From the NCBI GenBank assembly GCA_037127255.1, contig JBANSL010000017.1, forward strand, positions 69,564,857 to 69,628,856: a DNA stretch of 64,000 nt, in the 5' to 3' direction. This document shows, piece by piece, positions 23,424-35,641 of the stretch. Each line of letters opens with the position of its first letter. Position 1 is the stretch's first letter. Under the pieces are notes generated by a model. That model was not told the origin of the DNA. It made no database searches and worked only from the letters and a program-made list of their open reading frames with translations. A program made the translations under genes and the position numbers. The DNA is from Persicaria tinctoria (taxonomy: Eukaryota > Streptophyta > Magnoliopsida > Caryophyllales > Polygonaceae).

Positions 23424-24177
23424 TAGGGGTGGAATTGGTACGTACATTACCAATTCATTTTTCCGTTTACCATGTACCAACCAATTTGAATTGGTAATCG
23501 TAAAACCCCTACCATTACCAACCACCGAATGGGTTTTACCAAGTTAATTGGTTACCAATTAAGTTTGTTGGTACGTGTTGGTAATGGTAATTTACCAACT
23601 TTCGAGTGTTGAGAAAAAAAACATGCAAATACAATACAACTTAATTAAAATGTATAAATTATTCCAATGCTTAGATTTTCATTCGAACCAACTATATTTG
23701 AGGACAAAAGCAACATAAAACTTTAAATTTATTACATAGTGCTTAAACACTAAAGCAAAATCAACGTAGTAGTAGGAAGGTATTATTCTGTCTAACGCTA
23801 TAGGTTTTCGTCTTAATCGAAGTCGAGTTAGTATTCCTCCCTTAATTAAAAACATTTTTTGAAGAAAAAAGTTTAAAAAATAAAAACATAAGTTAAAAAC
23901 TTAAAACAATTATAAAATAAATTAAAAAATAAAAATAAAATTAGATATAATTGGTTTGGTAGGAATTGGTTAGTATTACTGTACCAACCAATTTCAAATT
24001 GGTTGGTCATGGTAATACCAACTTTTCATTCTCATTACCGTTACCGTACCAAGTTTTGAAATTTGGTTCGGTATACCGAACCAATTATATTGGTAACCAA
24101 TATATTTGATTACCAATTATGTTGGTTCGGTTGGTACATATTGGTTTGGTTTTCATGGTAATTTTTCCCCAGCCCTA
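23424..24177. mobile_element. hAT MITE, GGTACC-rich family, copy 2
   Basis: The left end TAGGGGTGGAATTGG and the right end CAGCCCTA are flanked by a perfect 8-bp duplication ATCATTAG (23416-23423 and 24178-24185). The interior repeats TTGGTAACCAAT and TTGGTACG-type palindromes, the same architecture as copy 1 but with a different core word. Open frames inside are non-coding. Confidence 0.86.
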
Positions 24178-24213
24178 ATCATTAGTATCATTAGACGTTG
24201 TTATGGTATCAAC

Positions 24214-27200
24214 CAGGGTCGTGCCAATCAATTTGAGGACCCGGTACGAAAACTAACTTTAATCATATTAGTTAATTACAATTTTATATTTATTTAATCT
24301 ATAGGTGATACATATTAAATAAATAAAAAATATTACAGTATCCAATTTTATATTAATTTAATCAAACTATATTAAAATAAGATAAACATTAAATGTTATA
24401 AACCAATTTTTATTTTTATTTTTGCATAAAGAGGATATAGATGGTTTTTAAATAGTAAATACTTATAGTGGTTTGTATTTCTCTTCCTCTTGCTTTTACA
24501 TTTTTAAAACTCAATTAATTTCATTAAGTGAATAGAACTTTTTTATAAAATCTTCAACATAAAATATACTTCAATATTAAAACAGTGATAATTTGCTCAA
24601 AAAACACAATTATAAAAATGATAAGAAAATTACCTAACATGCAAGGCTCCACCAAATTAGTAAATACGGAGTACATTGAACCAAAAAAAAAAGTAAATAC
24701 CGGTAGTAAATACAGAGTACATTGAAAATGCAAATACGGAAAACTACTCCCTACTGCAGTGCGGAACAAATTAACAAAGGGCCCCAAAAACCCATATTAA
24801 TGGGATTCGAACTCGGAACTCCAGATAGGCCCCAAAAACCCATATTGATTTCTTGTCAAAATTTGGAAGACATTTATTTTTATAACTCAAATACTAGGCT
24901 ATATGATATTGGGCCCCAAAAATTTTGTAAAGGCTCGGATTTTTAAATCCTAATTTTCAAAAAACAAATAAATAATAATTAAAATGAATTTAAATCGGGG
25001 TATTTAAAATCTCTTAAAATGAATTTCGGCATGATTTTAACGGATTTTTCCGATAGGATTAAAATTTCGCTACTTTGACTTGAGGTTTTGGAATACGAGT
25101 CGGGATAAGGTTGAGAGAGAGCGGGTTTCAAGATTTATTTTCGGGTATTTGAATTGTGATTTTGAGACCACTTCTAAATTTCCTTTTTCTTTAAATTTCT
25201 CTCTCTCTCTCTCAGCTCACCCATCATACCCGAACACCTCTCCTTGTCTACTGGTGAAAGGCAAGCTCACCCACATCCCATTTTGGTGCTACAGACAACC
25301 TACCCCTCCTCCAGTCCTCCTATTACATATGCTCAATCCTCCCTGCAAACTTCCATCTACCAACGGACACAAACCCACAACCCAATCCTCACTTTCCCCT
25401 CTTCCCCTTTCTCTGCAATTGCCTGAAAATTCAGAAGAAACCACCCTCCCTCTCTCTCCTGTTGTACCATCGCTGAGACCACCTCCCATCTCCTTTCCGT
25501 CTGTTCCAACAGCAACCACCGGAGCTCCCACCAAGCTCGGTCCGCCTGTTTGCAGCCAACAGAAGTCGCCGCCGCCATCGACATCGGAGCCCAGTCGTCG
25601 ACCGCCGGAGCCGAGACGCGAGCCGCATCCGGCCCCGTTCTGATTCGCAAGGTCGGTTGTCGATTTCTCTTCGTTTTCAATCCTAAATGCCTAAAAATCC
25701 ACCTTTAACTCCATACCTACTCTCCTAGGACTCGATTGAAGCTTCTCTCGCGCCCTCGCAGTCAAATCCGCCATTGACGCCCGGAGATCTCCTCGGAATC
25801 GCGATGTGAGTACTCCCTTTCCTCCCCTCTCTCGCGTGCTCGCTTCGTTCTGTTGGTATGGGTGTGGTCGGAATCGGAGTTCGATCGGAGTGGTAGAATC
25901 TCAGGCCGAGAGGAGTCGCCGCCGGAGTCTGGGTCTTCTCCTCCCTTTTTTTTTTCCGTTCCGTCAATCGCAGAGCTCTATTCTCCTGTTGGGGAAGGAG
26001 ACAGATTTGCTCATCCTCTCCTTGGGCTTTCGGGTTGTGGGCCTAACTCATTTCTTCATCCGGGTTATATCCTTTAGATGGATGGGTATTTAATTAGATG
26101 GGAGGGGATCGGATCCGGTTTCCTTTCTGGGTTATATTTTGTGAGTGAATCCGGGTTGGGTTTCGGTTTAGGCTCTCCTACCGGGTTGGGTTTTTCTCTT
26201 CTTTCCTTCCGGGCCGGATCTGATTTTTAGGGTGTTCGGTTAGGGCCTTTTTCATGGGTTATTGTTGTCAATTGTATTTTGTTACTTATTCACTTGTTAT
26301 TTGTTAAGTATTATGTTATATATATTATTATGATTTTGTGATTTTATATTTTCTGAAAATTGGTACTGATATTATTTAAGATATGTATTATATGAAGTGA
26401 AAAGAGGATTTGGCTATGGTAGTACATTTTGGTTAGATATTACTTGGAAAATTATTTAAAAAGGGTTTTCAAGTTTTTGGAAATATCTTTTAAGGATTTG
26501 TTGTTTGGAATATCAAAATGCCGGAATTAATTCTATAATATGATTTTGAGGTATTGGTTTTAAGGTTTAAATGTTTAATGTCGGGATTCCTTGTCTTGGT
26601 TTGGTGATGTTGGTTTTGAGAAGGAAGTTTGGAAATATGGTTGGTATGTTATCAATGATTTGATTTGAAAGAATGCTTTTGGTTGATGTTGATCAATCGG
26701 AAAGGTTTTGGAAATGGTTTTACTATCAGTTGGTTTTGATCATGTTGAGAACGTGGAGTTCGTGTGTATGAATGATGGACCGGTAGCTTATGGAAATGGC
26801 TTGATGATAGGTGTGTATTGCTCTTGGATTGCTTTGGACTTACATTTGGGCCCTTGCTTGTGTTATCTTGTTGTTCTGCATCTTCAGGTAAGTTCCCTAG
26901 GGGGCTTACTCATGTTGGACATTCATGCCTGTTGTTGCATTTTATGTTAGGTGTTGCATATGCATAAAAGTATGCCATGTAGTATCCTGTTTAGGTTGCA
27001 CTAATTGAATGAGCATCTGCTTACTTTATGCGTTTGAAACAGAACGGCCGTTATATGTGATAGTCCTAGAGTCTTTGCTAGGGTTATAGGACGACCTAGT
27101 CCCATCGGGTCCCGTCCTAAGTCAATCCAGTCATGAAACTTCCTTATATTATGAGATGCCTGCGGGCTTTATTGTGGAGCGGGTTGGGCATGCGTGCCGC

Positions 27201-27910
27201 CCGATTATAATGGAATGCATTCACGAGCTGGCCAGTCTCCGCCCTATCGGAAGGGGGTGGAGGTAGGAGAGGAATATGCCACTTGGCATTGTCTTGGGCC
27301 CTTTACAGTATTTTTACACATTATTATGACTAGGAGCATGTTAATTAGTGTGTTTGACTTTCGTACTGCATTAGAGCATCTTTATTAGGTATATCACATA
27401 CTATGTGGCCTCAGCGAGGACTGCCGGTCCCGCATGAGTGGCTCGATCTGACTCCTTTCCCCGTTCTTTTTTTTTAAGGTATCTCATGCAGATTTTGAGT
27501 GCTCAATGTCTATATGACGGGGTTCCCTTTTGGCGAATCAAGGAACCTGGCTAATTCTCTAACTTGGTGTAAATGGTAATAATTCGCTTATGTTTTGGTT
27601 TTGACCCGGCTCTGCCGTGACACTTTGTATCTTAACTTTGCTTCCGCTTTACTTTCATTTGAATTAAATTTCGCGACATAGTCTTAAGACAGGTTAAGGG
27701 TACCCAACGACCCTTCGTGACTTTTAGGGTTTGAAATCCCTCTTTCTACTAATCATAAAATGAGTTTGAAACCTCGACCCGTACCTGGATTGCAAGATCC
27801 GAACAAGGGGTTTTATCCCTTGAAACGTAACCCGGAAATCATAATTCTGGGCCGTTACAAATTTGGGGCCCTGTTCAAGCGAGCCACTTGCACATCTATT
27901 CACGGGCCTG
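24214..27910. mobile_element. hAT element (CAGGGCCGTGC family) split by an LTR insertion
   Basis: Terminal repeats CAGGGTCGTGCC (left) and the complement of CACGGGCCTG (right) are flanked by a perfect 8-bp duplication GTATCAAC (24206-24213 and 27911-27918). Removing the nested solo LTR and one target-site copy leaves about 760 bp, similar to the 876-bp relative at 50659-51534. The two copies share the motif AAAATTTGGGGCCCTGTTCA, visible here on either side of the LTR. No transposase is encoded. Confidence 0.87.
24926..27859 (+). mobile_element. Solo LTR (2.9 kb) nested in a hAT element
   Basis: It runs from TGTAAAGGCTCGGATTT to TCTGGGCCGTTACA and is flanked by a perfect 5-bp duplication AATTT (24921-24925 and 27860-27864), so both ends are intact and no internal region remains. 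It is the same family as the minus-strand LTR at 7626-10913. A CT-rich zone (25195-25500) and GC-rich zone (25540-26000) resemble promoter/leader sequence of the LTR and create long but spurious open frames. Confidence 0.87.
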
Positions 27911-28022
27911 GTATCAACTAGTGTTGGTTTCGTTTGTGTGTTGAAGAGATGTCCCATATCAAAAAAATACATGAAACAAAAGCCTAGTGTATAAGATGAT
28001 ATTCTATACTCCTACTATATCG

Positions 28023-28636
28023 GGAAAAGGCAAAAAACTGATGACTTAAGTACAGAACAGAACAACCACAACAAAAATCCTAACCTAGGGAACAACAGTA
28101 AACGCATAGCTAAATGGACAAAACCAAGAAGAGACTGGTACAAGCTTAACTTTGACGGAGCATTTTCATCTAGTAACACCGGTTCATATGGATTCCTCAT
28201 TAGAGATAGCCTGGGCCATTGTCATTACACGGAATCGGGCCCTTCCCCTTTTCCCTCTGTAATTGGATCAGAATGTTTTGGCCTGTGGAAAGGCGTGCTT
28301 AAAGCGGTGGAACTAAATATTTTGCGTATCTGCATTGAAGGCGATAATCTCAGTATTATCAAAAGCCTCAAGTCAGGTACGTCTTGCTCAGGTGAAATCG
28401 AGATGTTGATATCTGACTCGCTATATGCTCTGGGCATGTTTTCAGAATATGAGATTTCTCATGTCTTTAGGAATAGTAATCAAGCAGTTGACCGTCTATC
28501 TCATCTTGGAATTATATTCTCTGGCTTGACTTACCCTTCAGATGCAATTTTAAGAAGTATCATCCGTAAGGATGCTCTTGGCTAGTTTGCTTTGCCAAAT
28601 AGTCAAATTCTTTCTTGTTCAAATAAAAAAAATAAA
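28023..28636 (+). mobile_element. 5'-truncated LINE insertion (RNase H end)
   Basis: The insert is flanked by a perfect 17-bp direct repeat, ATACTCCTACTATATCG, at 28006-28022 and 28637-28653, and ends in an A-rich tail (AAATAAAAAAAATAAA). It holds only the last part of a plant LINE. The exact repeats suggest a fairly recent insertion. Confidence 0.88.
28025..28585 (+). CDS. LINE RNase H domain remnant
   Basis: One frame is open through the whole truncated LINE without a native start. It contains AKWTKPRRDWYKLNFDGA, then LIRDSLGH, GSECFGLWKGVL, CIEGDN and a final NQAVDRLSHLG segment, the order of a plant LINE RNase H. The acidic residues are visible as the D of NFDGA, E of GSECF, D of EGDN and D of VDRLS. 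It has no reverse transcriptase and is a dead fragment. Confidence 0.85.
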   Translation, partial: KRQKTDDLSTEQNNHNKNPNLGNNSKRIAKWTKPRRDWYKLNFDGAFSSSNTGSYGFLIRDSLGHCHYTESGPSPFPSVIGSECFGLWKGVLKAVELNILRICIEGDNLSIIKSLKSGTSCSGEIEMLISDSLYALGMFSEYEISHVFRNSNQAVDRLSHLGIIFSGLTYPSDAILRSIIRKDALG

Positions 28637-28653
28637 ATACTCCTACTATATCG

Positions 28654-29820
28654 AATTCATGAATTAACTTCCCGAAAATTGTACTTCTTGCAATCAACCA
28701 AATGAGCCCTACAATTCGTACTATTTTTTTAATTTGCCCTTTTAAAAATGAAAACGGTGGATCAGCTGTCAGCATATATACACACCGTTGTAGTACTCTA
28801 TGAGCAAAAAAAAATTAAATCCTGCATTGACTAAAATGTTTCATGTTTTTCCATTTACGTATGCTAAATTGACTTCAACATTTAATGTCCTGCATGACTA
28901 AATTGACAATTTGAATTTTCAAGTTTTCTTGTGCATTTCCATATTTTCGAGTTTGTGGCCTTCTAGAAACACAATTTACTGTTTCGTTCAAATAAAAAAT
29001 ATATAAATAAAGAAACGCATTTTAATTTTAATTTTAATTTGTTTAGTGGTATACACAATCAAAGTCCAACACCTTTACCATCTCCATCACATCCACAATT
29101 TCATATTTGCATCCATATATATATATATGGTGTCAAGTCATTTCTTGAATTGAGACCAACACCTGATTTTTACAAAAATCTAAACATATAATTCGGCACA
29201 AAAATTAGGCCATTACGTACGTTTATATATCGTTAATTTTAGTAATTTCTCAATAGTCGATGTAGGATTTTAAAGTATCATAAATTAAAAAAAAAATAGC
29301 ATGATTTTTAAATTTGATAAAAAAAAATTATTTTATTGCTTTTGAAAATAATTTCAAAATTAAAATTAAATAATATAAAAAAATCATTTAAAATTTTAAT
29401 ATTTTATATAATTTTTAACTCTTAAACAAACGTACCAAAAACTAAAATATTAATTTTTATAGACAGATCGAGGGAGTATATATCAGATTGATTTGGAAAA
29501 CATTTTTCTAAATATACTGATTTAGTGATTTTTAAAATATTTGTATAAGGTTTATCTATTTAAATTAAGAAAACTTATTTCTTGGTTCGAATTCTTATCA
29601 AATACCCTATTATTATACCTAGACAAAATCTTTTATATATACACACACAAAATGTTGACCTCAATTTTCCATGCTTTATTTATTTATTTATTTATATAAA
29701 TGATACAAATTGATGAGCTCAAAACATTGGTCCGCTTTAATCAATCTTTTTATTGTCAAGAAAGGCCAACATATTCCATTAATTCCAACAAATTTAATCC
29801 CATCTTCCCTCCATCCTCCA
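28654..29820. other. Intergenic, AT-rich
   Basis: No gene seen. Near 29290-29480 an AT-rich stretch ends in GATCGAGGGAGTATA, which looks like one terminus of a Stowaway-type MITE. Confidence 0.45.
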
Positions 29821-29900
29821 TGAAAAACCAGTGCTGATCAATGAAGCCAATGCCGAAAACCGGAAACTAAAATTAATCGAAATTAGTTCAACATCTAGAT

Positions 29901-30335
29901 ATGGAGATAGTTTCAAGGCCGTTCAACGGCAAGAACTACTGGAGGAAGAACGGCTACGCTTTGCTCGACGGCGCCACCCCAAAGAGGCGGAGCATCCAAG
30001 TGGTAAGGATCAGCGGCGGCGGCAGCGGGGCATCAGAAGAGGGGCAGAAAAGGAAGCGGCTATGGCGGCTGAGGAGGGCGCCGAAGGTGGTTATGGTGGT
30101 TATGAGGCCGAAGAGGATATGGGAGAAGTTTAGAGATGGGTATGTGAGAATGATGATGAGGATGGCCGGCGAGGTTGGGAGGCTTAAGGGAGGGAATGAG
30201 CTGATGGGGAAGCGGATTGCTCCGGCCGGGAAGGCTAGGGTTCCGACCAAGCAACGGATGGAGGACTTCGAGACCCGCCTCGTGCTCGAGATCTACAAGG
30301 CCATGTCCACCTCCCGTGGTCTCTCTGAGCTCTGA
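29901..30335 (+). CDS. Small single-exon protein, plant family of unknown function
   Basis: 144 codons with an ATG at MEIVSRPFNGKNYWRKNGY. The protein is strongly basic in the middle (EGQKRKRLWRLRRAPK), then has a helical block (FRDGYVRMMMRMAGEVGRL) and ends with METFE-like MEDFETRLVLEIYKAM. This layout, a basic segment, a YV-MM helix and a terminal EIYK motif, is one I associate with short uncharacterised plant proteins. No catalytic motif is visible. The GC-rich coding bias stands out against AT-rich flanks and supports a real gene. An overlapping frame starting at 29831 is a shadow. Confidence 0.7.
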   Translation: MEIVSRPFNGKNYWRKNGYALLDGATPKRRSIQVVRISGGGSGASEEGQKRKRLWRLRRAPKVVMVVMRPKRIWEKFRDGYVRMMMRMAGEVGRLKGGNELMGKRIAPAGKARVPTKQRMEDFETRLVLEIYKAMSTSRGLSEL

Positions 30336-31188
30336 TCTAGCTTTGTTTTGTTTTTTTGTTTTTTTTTAAATAAAGTAATTTGAGGTATCAGACAAATCCG
30401 AGAGATTGAAATATCGATAGACGGTAGTTGGGAAACCCTAGGAAGCACAAACCAAAGGGAAGCATGCACCGATATAGTCGGAAAACTTTGGTAGCTTAAT
30501 TGTTTATGATACTATATCAAGGTATTGTTGTACTTTCTTGGTTTGCTTCCATTTAATAAAAATGAAATTAACTTGTTTTCTACATTTTGGAGTCGAGTCC
30601 TCACGATCAAGTATATAGTTATGATATCGACTTTCAGAGTTTGTAAACACTTTTGTCTGAAAATAATGTCGAAATTGATAGAATTTCCTCCTATACCAAA
30701 AGCTAGTATCATTATATATGCTGTTTTCAAATAAAAATATCAATCGACTTCAAACTCTGATTTTTTACAGTAGACAACCATTAGAATGTTTTTAAATAAA
30801 GATCATTCTTGATCATCCTGATGGATGATGATACAGATCCCTGTAAAAAGGGAAATTAGAATTACAATTTCATTAGACCACCTATAACCTTTCACCAAAA
30901 CGTAATCATTATTAGGCACTGATGACAATTTATTTGTTTTGAAAAAGATTATTATACCGGGAAAGAATTGTATGTGATAAACAGTACAACAAATTATAAA
31001 TATATATTATGAGAAATGAAGTTTACCGTCTAATTATTCTCATCCATTCATTGCCACACGTTACGTTATTTTCAATTTTTCACGCTTTACCATAAATATA
31101 GAAAAAAAAAAATTGCATATAGCTATATATAGGGTTTAGGGATCAAAGGTCAACAAAGTCAGTTTGAGAGAGCTCTCAGTTTAGAATT
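30336..31188. other. 3' flank and intergenic
   Basis: T-rich 3' flank of the small gene, then AT-rich sequence without recognisable features. Confidence 0.45.
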
Positions 31189-31189
31189 T

Positions 31190-31525
31190 AGATCCCTGCA
31201 ACACAATTAATCATAGAAATATTTTAAAATTTCTTTATATTTAAAAAGATTATAAAAAATTATATTTATATTACTAACAATAACATCTATTTTTATATTT
31301 TTATAAAATTTTATTTAATAAATCATGTTGTACTGTTATTAAAAATTAAAAAAGATAATATTTAGCAAAATATAATTATTTAAAAAAATTTAAAAATGAT
31401 TTTTAAAATAAAATTTTATAAATGTATAAAAATAGAGGTTAGTAATATAAATATAATTTTTTTAAAAAAAATGAAATAAAATAAATATTAAAATATTTTT
31501 GTGGTGTAATGTGTAGCAGGGATCT
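31190..31525. mobile_element. MITE-like inverted repeat
   Basis: Left AGATCCCTGCAACACA and the complement of the right end AGATCCCTGCTACACA form terminal inverted repeats around a very AT-rich core that can itself fold. No clear target-site duplication was found, so the superfamily is open. Confidence 0.5.
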
Positions 31526-33139
31526 CCACTCCTCAAAACACTTCACCATCCCTAGTAGAAAAATGACATTTTAACCCGGTATATAATAGCCCGGATGTGG
31601 AATCACCGGGGTATAATATGACTTAAATTGAAAGTTATAACTAGAAAGAGGTATATAAGCCGGATATTCAAATACGCCCGGGCTATTATATGTTGAGTGA
31701 GTTTTCTCTTGTCTCAGAAAATACCCCGGAGTTAAAGTATCCGGGTTATTATGTCGTCCTAATATCCCGGGCGTTTCTCTACCATTCTCACCTTCGGGAT
31801 CTCATGTCATATCCTCCAAATATCCCGGATTTTAAGCCCCGTGATAATATTTTTGTAATTAAAAAGAAATCTAAATAGAAATAGATATGAGAACAAGGGT
31901 TTCGTGAATTCCCAAATTGAAATCAGAGAGCTTTCGTCCCCATGGCTCAGAGTAAGTAGAAATGGAGGAGGAAGGTCGATCTCGTTGTCTTCACTTCTCA
32001 TCACCACCGCCTTGTCAACGCACCATTCATTCCAAGATCGAGAGCTCAGAGGAAGTAGCTACGGAGGAGGGTGGTCTCGCCACCTCTCTCTACTCGCCGT
32101 CTCCTCGTCTTGCGCTATCGTGTTTCCATGGTCGTCACTTGTCTTGCCTCTAACAACCCTTGACCTTCTCAAGGTTCTCCCGACCCCTAGCCCATTACAA
32201 TTCATTCATTTCGATCAGTATCTTATTGCCAATTTTCTTCTCTGACAGACTTCTATAGTTCTCAATTTCTCAAAATTGTGGTTAGGGTTAAGAGGAGCAA
32301 GTCCCACAGGACCGGTTCGACGAAGAATCGGGGTTATTGTGCCTGAATCAGCACCGATGTATTCACCCATTCCCTCGTTGGAGTTTCGTTGCTATTGAAT
32401 CGGGGTTATTGTGCTCCAGTTCTCTACAACAAGACTCGGTATTTCTTATTTCTTTCAATTGGGGTTACTGCTCTTTTCACTTTGAAGTATTTGAACTGGT
32501 TCTTTGATTTTGATACATAGGGTTATAGATTTAGGTGTTCAATTCACTTGTTTAGTGTTTTTTATTTTGAGTCTTAGAATTAGGTGTTTCATTCGTTTTT
32601 TAACTGTGTTCTTTGATTTTGAGTCTTAGAATTAGGTTTTCAATTTGTTCAGTGTTTTTTTTTTGGTCCTTGGGTTGTTTTAGCCTAGAAGCAAAAAAAA
32701 AAAACTCTCTATTGAGGTTGTGCGACTGTGATGTTTGGCTATAGTTTATTTTTTTTAATTGAAAGACCAAATCATTTAAATACTCAGCATGCTCTAATCT
32801 GAACAGTCAATTGACTAACAACAAATCCAAGTCTATTACTGCATGATTTTTCTTATTTTTTTCCCTTAATCAAACTTTGTTGCCAATTGTTTTTTGTATA
32901 GCCCTTGATTTTGATGTTATATGGTTATAACTTCAGCAATGAATCTATTTGAGGGATGTGTCTTGATCTTGATGTTCAAGTATGCTGGATTCACTTAATC
33001 AATGTGTACAAGTATCTTTTAACGTATTTTTTATCGGTTATGCTTGCTCTTCTTTCTGAAAACTTGTAGGGGTTTACAAGGGTAATGATCTAAGTTGGTT
33101 ATCTAAGATTTAATTGCAAATTTATGTCTTATCTTTTAG

Positions 33140-33930
33140 ATTTTTGGGCCACTCCTTGAAGAAGCCCAAGTAAGATCAATTGTGGATGAGATAAAGGAAG
33201 TTATTACTGCAAGTTCGTCAAGAAAAAGAGAGAGAGATGATAGAGCCAAAGCTGAAGACTTTGACGTCGAAGAAGGAGAACTTATTCGCGAAGAAAATGA
33301 GCAAGAAGAGGAGCTTTTTGATGAGGTAAGCTTAAGTGGCATTATTATGATCACGGGGCTGTCGAAAAGGGAAAAAACATTGTTGAACTGAACTCCAGTT
33401 CTTTTATATGTGACTAAGTTATCAATTAATTTGCAATTGCTCATCCTAATTTTTTGACCTCTTAAAACAAATTGGTGATTGCCTGGGAACCTTGATCAAA
33501 ACATGCAAGGCAGCTCTCTTGTCATTCTTTGATGAAATCTCAACATACTTGACACCCATATGGGTAAGTAATTACACCCTTTGACATTAAGGAATTTTAA
33601 ATGTTCATCATGCAAGTACCAAGTTTGTAATAATGAAAGTCCTGATGTTTGACAGGTTCAATTGGCAATAATCTCTATCTTATTATTTTTCCTTTACATT
33701 TACAATCTTAAACTGATAAAGATTTGCCACTTGTCAGGCGGCAGTTTATGGACATGGTGTTTGTGCTGAGTTCGGGGGAACTGTGTTCAAGCGTCTTGTT
33801 GGAGGTGCTTTTCTCATAACTGCTATGCTGCATGCCCTTTAATCTCTTTAAACGAGTAGTCTACTAACAAATCCATCTTTTTTCTCATTTCAGAGGCTCT
33901 TTCCAGGATATTTGGTATTCATGCTTATCT
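33140..33930 (+). pseudogene. Captured importin-5 (IPO5/KPNB3-like) exons
   Basis: Exon 33140-33325 reads IFGPLLEEAQVRSIVDEIKE and continues with SSSRKRERDDRAKAEDFD, VEEGELI and ENEQEEELFDE, the conserved importin-beta-3 region. A second piece (about 33469-33563) reads QIGDCLGTLIKTCKAALLSF and ends STYLTPIW before a good donor, but its acceptor has AA where AG is expected. A third (33738-33804) reads AAVYGHGVCAEFGGTVFKRL. A fourth begins EALSRIF near 33893. The exon that should lie between the second and third is missing. Importin-5 is a nuclear import receptor; this copy is a decayed fragment. Confidence 0.83.
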
Positions 33931-35177
33931 TTCTCCATTTGCCTACATGTTATTCATGTTTAGCCTCTTGGTACCTTTCTTTCATCATGCTATTCATGTT
34001 TAGCCTCCTTTGTGGACTGTGTTGCAAATAATAAAGGCAGTTCAATTTCATTATAGTTGAAATAATATCAACCCTTCTGCAGTCATCAAGAATGACATTG
34101 GCAGAGCTTGTGCTTTCACAATATTTGTAGTTGTGGAGAGTGGAAGTGTAATCTGTTTTAGTGGCTTCTATATGTATCTTCATTTTGAGCTTGTGCTTTC
34201 ACAATATTTCTCTATCTGTATCTTCATTAGTTGGGGTTTAATGGTATCTTCATTAGTTGGGGTTTAATGGCTTCTATATGTATCTTCATTGTGTTGCTTT
34301 GCCTGTGGAGCTAAGGTTCATGTTATCACAGGCCATATGCATTATGCATGTTTCTGTGTGAGAACGGTTATAATGTCTCTCGTTTCCCACTTGTATGCCT
34401 GAAATATCTAGTTAATACTGTCTTGATGTAGCACTGAATATTACCCATCCATTTGCTTCCCGTCCCTACAGGTTACAGCTCCTAGAGGAACGAGTTCAGG
34501 CTCTGCTTGTTGTCACCACTAGAACGAACGAGTTCAGGGTAATTTGTTATCTCCGCAGTGTTACTCTCATTGATGAGGTAGTTTCATTCCTTGTAAAATT
34601 ACTGCAACTGTTCTTTTGTTCATTATGAGACAAGTCATACAACTAAAAAATACCTTCTGGATTGAAACTAGTGACAAAAAAAATGAAATATCTTCTGGAC
34701 TGAATATTTGTGTTAAATGTGTTCAGAGATGCTGAAGAGGACATTTCGTGGCTGCTCAGATGTTTACATATTCTTGTCCGGAAGACCAAGTTGTTTTGGA
34801 TCCACTTCTAGAACATCATTTGAGTTTCTTTGGAATTGCATAAGGTGAGTTACTCCTCCTTATTACATCTCATGGCTTCTGGAAAAAAAAATCACCTCTT
34901 TTCATTATTTCACATTATCGCCACAACTTTACTATTTCCTTTGCTCTTGAGTAATCTTTTGCAAATGATCTTACAAATGCGGGCTTCCTTGCTTGTGTAT
35001 ATTTTCTTTATTACTAACACTATGCCTTATTAATCATTTTTTATCTGGACTGCATTTTGAAAGATGAATTAACATACTTAACTCTCAAGAACCTTAACTT
35101 TGAATTTAATATTTGCAAGGCATGGTCATGGTACTGTTTTCTAGATTTAGAAAAAGGAATATCCACTAGAATCAAGG

Positions 35178-35318
35178 TTATATGAAGTGGTACAATCCTA
35201 ATTGCTATCTTAAGTGGATAGCTTAGCTATTAACTCCTGAAATAACTTGTTTTTTAAAAAATTGTTATATGAAGTGGTACAATCCTAATTGCTATCTTAA
35301 GTGGATAGCTTAGCTATT
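35178..35318. repeat. 54-bp direct repeat inside the CACTA element
   Basis: The stretch starting TTATATGAAGTGGTACAATC is repeated exactly at 35178-35231 and 35265-35318, separated by 33 bases. It looks like a local duplication after the transposon formed. Confidence 0.8.
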
Positions 35319-35404
35319 TCAAGATCCATCTATGACTATCTAAAGTCTTAATTGTCATGTGAAGTAACTGAATTGTTGTTGCTGATGTGAATTAAGTATC
35401 AAGT

Positions 35405-35641
35405 TTGTTGCTGATGTGCAAAACTATGATGGTTAACTGGAACAAGATGCTTTTCATTGGACTAATTTGTGTCAAAGAATTATTTCTGGAGCAGCTTTGT
35501 GCCTTCCTGATCGAAGATGGTCTAGATTTTGCTTCTACTTCATCGTCTGGTTCCAAGACAGAAGAACTAAAGAACATGTATCTAGATTTATTGGAACGTC
35601 CAAACAACGAAGCTAGCATGCCACTTCCATTTGGCTTGTGA
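35405..35641 (+). pseudogene. Second captured coding fragment, parent unknown
   Basis: A frame reads CVKELFLEQLCAFLIEDGLD, then SGSKTEELKNMYLDLLERP, and stops after MPLPFGL. The composition is that of a real helical protein C-terminus, and it lies after an intron-like T-rich stretch within the CACTA element. I do not recognise the parent. It does not fit the importin sequence upstream. Confidence 0.4.

Noticed and set aside
21600..24297. Open frames rich in V-P-T and Y-R within the hAT MITEs
   Set aside because: They translate the GGTACC-type palindromes and change with the repeat words.
25080..25643. 187-codon open frame inside the 24.9-27.9-kb LTR
   Set aside because: It lies in CT- and GC-rich LTR leader sequence with overlapping frames on both strands, no domain, and no matching frame in the sister LTR at 9.4-10.6 kb.
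29831..30133. 100-codon frame overlapping the small gene at 29.9 kb
   Set aside because: It is Glu/Arg-rich by composition only. The frame from 29901 is longer and has a family-like C-terminus.
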